From positions 6,773 through 27,093 of the forward strand of contig KN892344.1 in NCBI GenBank assembly GCA_000934455.1: DNA of 20,321 nucleotides, given 5' to 3'. This DNA comes from Apostichopus parvimensis (taxonomy: Eukaryota; Echinodermata; Holothuroidea; Aspidochirotida; Stichopodidae). Numbering within the stretch: position 1 is the stretch's first letter; each line of letters opens with the position of its first letter. A program made the position numbers and the translations under genes. Below are positions 17,156 to 20,321 of the stretch, piece after piece. The notes under the pieces were generated by a model. That model was not told the origin of the DNA, searched no databases, and saw only the letters and a list, made by a program, of their open reading frames with translations.

Positions 17156-17630
17156 AAATTAACTATTTAGCATGTTAATTATATCATAATCACTTTTCAT
17201 GCTTTTAGGTAATTTATAGGAGTGCATGTATGATTTACATTTCACTTTTCTCTGAGAAAAATACAGTAAGGTAAAGTCCACTCTACTACCAGAAGTAAAT
17301 GATTAACATTTCAAATAAAACAAGAATTCGATTTTTTTTTAGTTTTTAAACTATATCTGAGAAGGGGAAAGGAACAAATATTGGCTAAATGGGATTTAAA
17401 TAAGTGACTGCGGGGTTAAAGGTCTTGTAAGCCCAAGGTCGTCACTGCATGGTTCAAATACTATTCTAGCTAAAATACATTTTTGCTCTTTAGATCAAGT
17501 CGCCTTCCACAGCGATTTAGAATTATTAGAACAGAATGCAAACTTTGATCTCCTTTAATTTTAGAGTGTCCTAAGTTTGATTTTTATGTGAAAACCTTGT
17601 CACAAGATCTCATCCGACAGAAGTCGAAGA
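17156..17630. other. AT-rich stretch without a recognisable gene
   Basis: No repeats, RNA genes or meaningful open frames were seen. Confidence 0.4.
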
Positions 17631-17975
17631 TTTAAAGGCATTGAAGACTCGCCCCAAACCGCGTGCCGCTCTCTGAAGAAAGTTAACTTTCCGTCGCTAC
17701 ATAATGCAGACAGTAATGACATGTGATACCTTGTTTTCTTTTAGCTGGACCTGAGATGTCAATGCCAGCTGCTATGTACACTGTGTTGTGGGTATTGACC
17801 GTAGCTGCATGTATTGACTGTACACTAGTGTCTAATTACCGACGGTAGCAAGCTGTGTGTGTATTTTCTGGGATCGATGGTGGTGTCTAACACTTCTGTT
17901 ACACCACATTCGAAACTGGGTCAGATTACTGGCATCAGACGTTTCTTTGAGCGAGAGTCTTCACTCCCTTTTAAA
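17631..17975 (+). mobile_element. inverted-repeat-ended MITE-like element, copy B (345 bp)
   Basis: Same family and orientation as 4982-5347. The left end is tttaaaggcattgaagactcg. The right end read in reverse is tttaaaagggagtgaagactc. These give an imperfect inverted repeat of about 20 bp with tttaaa at both extremes, consistent with insertion at a ttaa-type target. There is no coding capacity. The block 17816-17902 is nearly identical to 5192-5278, while flanking parts are clearly more diverged. Confidence 0.78.
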
Positions 17976-18420
17976 TGACTTACCCAGAGTAGCACACTTT
18001 ACCTGACTTCTGTAGATCCTTTGAAACGACACTTGTTGTATTTAACACTGTATTGTTCCTTTGCAAGTGAAGGAACAATGCAGATAAGAAACACAGCAAA
18101 AAGGGCTGAGAAATTTGTAACACATCATTAATGCGCCACATTTTGACCTACTGACATTTTGAAAAGTCAAAATTTGTGAATTAATATTAACTTACATTGT
18201 TTTGCTTAAAGTAATGCACAGACCATTTGCAGTGAAAATTGTGCTTAAAAGTTTGGAAATGCCTATATTATCAATTTTGTCATCTCTGCTGTCCCTTACT
18301 CCTAGGAAACTTTTTCAACACTTGTTTTGAATGAATTTGTTTTTAATTTTGTAGTTAATTTTCCATTCTTCATTTATTTATATATAATATATCAGAACTT
18401 CTCCCCATCCCATCCATTGT
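17976..18420. other. AT-rich stretch without a recognisable gene
   Basis: Nothing supportable was seen apart from short inverted repeats such as 'ttccttt / aaggaa' near 18058-18075. Confidence 0.4.
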
Positions 18421-18433
18421 CCCCCCCCCCCCC
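18421..18433 (+). repeat. 13-C homopolymer run
   Basis: Thirteen consecutive C residues, preceded by a C/T/A-rich stretch. Run length in such tracts is prone to sequencing error. Confidence 0.8.
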
Positions 18434-18550
18434 ATATTCACACATGTAAATATATCTTCTTATATTTAAGCTCTGTTCACAGCTATGGCATAATGAAGAA
18501 AGATACTGAATACAGTCTTTCAACTATCCGTACACATTGCTTCATTTCTG

Positions 18551-18637
18551 CCTCCCCCCTCCCTTTTCCCCTTCCCTCCCTATTCCCCTTCCCTCCCCTT
18601 GCCCCTTCCCTCCCCTCCCATCCACTTTCCCACCACC
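18551..18637 (+). repeat. pyrimidine tract (C/T-rich low complexity)
   Basis: Composed of 'cccttccctccc' type units with almost no purines, including a short direct repeat of 'ccccttccctccc'. Frames on both strands through it (18483-18680 and 18493-18783) are low-complexity shadows. Confidence 0.85.
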
Positions 18638-19499
18638 ATGCTCCCACAACCCAAACAAAAGAGGTTACCTCAACTTGCACTTTTTACATGATTACAATCA
18701 TGGCAAACTTTTATAGACTGAGCTCAAAGTCATCCCTACATTGTTTAATAACTACCATATATATACATCAAGATCCAAAATGAATTTTAGCTTTGATAAT
18801 GTTGTCTTAGCCCAACTCTGTTTTCTTTTTGGTCTCCTTCAGCCCAGATGCTAATTAATTCAATTCACATTCCAATAATACGACATCTGCAGTCAATCTC
18901 ATACATGGGAATTTATGAATGATGATGAAAATCATCAAGTCATATTTTCATAAGCCTGGTTGCCCATGACAACTGGGGTTCCAAACTGTAAAGTTTGTAG
19001 CCATCCAACTGTGTTGTAAGCGGTCATTGAAGTCTACAGCTTGGAATGCTCATTGCAAGTATTCTGGTATTGCGGTCGTATTGCAAACACATAAAATAAT
19101 CACAGCTTATATTCTGATTTCAGTTGGATGGAGATGGGAGCAAGCAAGAATTATTTTTATTATCTCTGTTATTGTGCAGCAAAATCAAGTGACATCTTAG
19201 AGCCAGAAAAAATATGTGTAGGTACAAATTAAATAAAAGAATATGCAGATAAAAATTTATAAAAAGAATGCCATAATATTGATGGTTCCCTTAAAAATAT
19301 TTAGACTAACTTTATGCCACTATGTACTGGACAAAAGACTTTCAGGAAATTCTGGTACACTTTATAAAATTAAATCAGTTAAATCTCATAATTTACAGGT
19401 AGATGTAGCAAATTTGTACACATCTGTGCATGATGAGAAATCAATTAATTGTATAACTTAGGGTTCAGGCAAAGAGTGTGATTTTCATGCTTCAGGCAC
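18638..19499. other. AT-rich stretch without a recognisable gene
   Basis: Short splice-flanked open pieces occur near 18955-19020 (both strands) and after a ttcag at about 19124, but each is under 35 codons and unsupported. The 72-codon frame at 19243-19461 is AT-rich and featureless. Confidence 0.4.
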
Positions 19500-19507
19500 C
19501 TTATCTC
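19500..19507 (+). repeat. target site duplication, left (cttatctc)
   Basis: Immediately precedes the MITE and matches 19901-19908 perfectly. Confidence 0.95.
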
Positions 19508-19900
19508 CAGTAGCGGAGCGTCCATACAGTCAGGGGGGGCGGATGCCCCCCCTGACGGACTCAAATGGACTGCTGGCGCCCTTTTCAGCTTTTTACCACT
19601 TTCTACTTATTCGCGATTATTGACTTTTTTATTGCGCTCTTATCTACCTATTGACATTTGTCACATTTTGTTGGTGTAATTTTCTGATAAAATGGCGATA
19701 ACACCTATTTATTCTTCGTTTATCTGCAAATTAGCAAGGCCCGGAAAGGGTCATTTCCGGCGATCTAGAGTGTATCTTTACTCAAAAAATTTCTGTACGC
19801 TCCGCGCCAACCAATGGTGGCGCTCCGCTTAGATAGTGTCGAAAGCGCCCCTACAGACTATTCTCGCCCCCCCTGACCAATACCCCTAGCTCCGCCACTG
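19508..19900 (+). mobile_element. hAT-like MITE, copy 3 (393 bp)
   Basis: Starts cagtagcggagc and ends gctccgccactg (12-bp inverted repeat, one mismatch), with perfect 8-bp flanking duplication cttatctc. It is the longest of the three close copies and keeps the two internal segments missing from copy 1. The subterminal hairpin has seven G paired with seven C, against six and six in copy 1. Non-autonomous, with no transposase. Similarity to copies 1 and 2 is high by eye, suggesting fairly recent spread of the family. Confidence 0.94.
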
Positions 19901-19908
19901 CTTATCTC
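19901..19908 (+). repeat. target site duplication, right (cttatctc)
   Basis: Perfect match to 19500-19507, confirming the exact insertion boundaries. Confidence 0.95.
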
Positions 19909-20321
19909 TCCTTGAAGATTCAAGTATAATACCACTACATTGGCAATTGCAAAATGAAAAATACGTTTTCAGTTTCACCATCTATATTTTTCTCTCTTCC
20001 TCACTCTGCTGTGAAATATGATAATATCAGAATTTCAAAAAGCATTTAATAAAGTGTGAACCACACTGAGATTATGACTATTTTTTTTAAACTACCTCAG
20101 GGGGACTTTTAGCTACTACAAATCCTTTTGACCCTCCGTCCATAAACTTTAACCACAATTACCTTTACACACTTTTGATACATTCTCCGCTCTGTGTTAA
20201 GCTGTTACTCAAACTTACCACAAAAACAATCACAGTTTGAACTTTTACTCAAGACATAGAGTATACTGCCCTTTCTTCTTTCGGATTCTGATCAAATTGA
20301 TTGAACTTTTCCAGAGTGCAT
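19909..20321. other. AT-rich end of window, no gene recognised
   Basis: A minus-strand gtaagt donor at 20213-20218 follows a 69-bp open segment (20219-20287), but the acceptor is poor. No other feature was seen. Confidence 0.35.

Noticed and set aside
18483-18680. Glycine/arginine/glutamate-rich minus frame, and similar frame at 1312-1545
   Set aside because: Low-complexity translation of the complement of pyrimidine tracts.
18955-19020. Open pieces on both strands near a gtaagc site
   Set aside because: Both strands look equally open, each piece is under 35 codons, and there is no consistent exon model.
20219-20287. 69-bp minus-strand open segment ending at a gtaagt donor
   Set aside because: The donor is strong but the acceptor is poor and the segment lies at the window edge. 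Insufficient evidence.

Overview
This window looks like non-coding DNA from an animal nuclear genome, either intergenic or intronic. It is AT-rich and carries miniature DNA transposons, minisatellites, microsatellites, a tRNA-derived SINE-like unit and long pyrimidine tracts. There is no convincing full-length gene. The longest open frame is 160 codons, and most others are chance or lie inside repeats. The repeat style suggests a marine invertebrate deuterostome, possibly an echinoderm such as a sea cucumber. One clue is the block reading 'tgacccctggtga...gacctcc' followed by a CA microsatellite near 13.8-14.0 kb. That assignment rests on memory of repeat style, not on a search.

Layout: 1-155 is a minisatellite of alternating 34/32-bp units. 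1692-2046 is a hAT-type MITE with a perfect 8-bp target duplication. About 2285-2478 is a tRNA-derived SINE-like unit on the minus strand. 3885-4475 is a decayed tandem array. 4982-5347 and 17631-17975 are two copies of another inverted-repeat-ended element with an oddly well-preserved 87-bp core. 6441-6762 is a three-unit minisatellite. 10941-11388 is a related hAT-like MITE whose left half and flank are tandemly duplicated. 12710-13094 is a hAT MITE framed by 114-bp direct repeats. 13370-14590 holds a roughly 190-bp repeat array interrupted by a microsatellite-bearing repeat. 19508-19900 is a third hAT MITE with a perfect 8-bp target duplication.

Possible host coding sequence is limited to short, splice-flanked open segments whose product I cannot name. 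The best are 5534-5617 (+), 7412-7562 (-), 7654-7880 (+) and 14883-15096 (-). They do not assemble into one gene model by eye, and some may be chance.

The most interesting signal is structural. Two of the four hAT-like MITE insertions sit exactly at or inside tandem duplications, and the element with the conserved core shows uneven decay. No CRISPR array, rRNA gene, intact tRNA gene, retroviral or LTR element, or LINE reverse transcriptase was seen.
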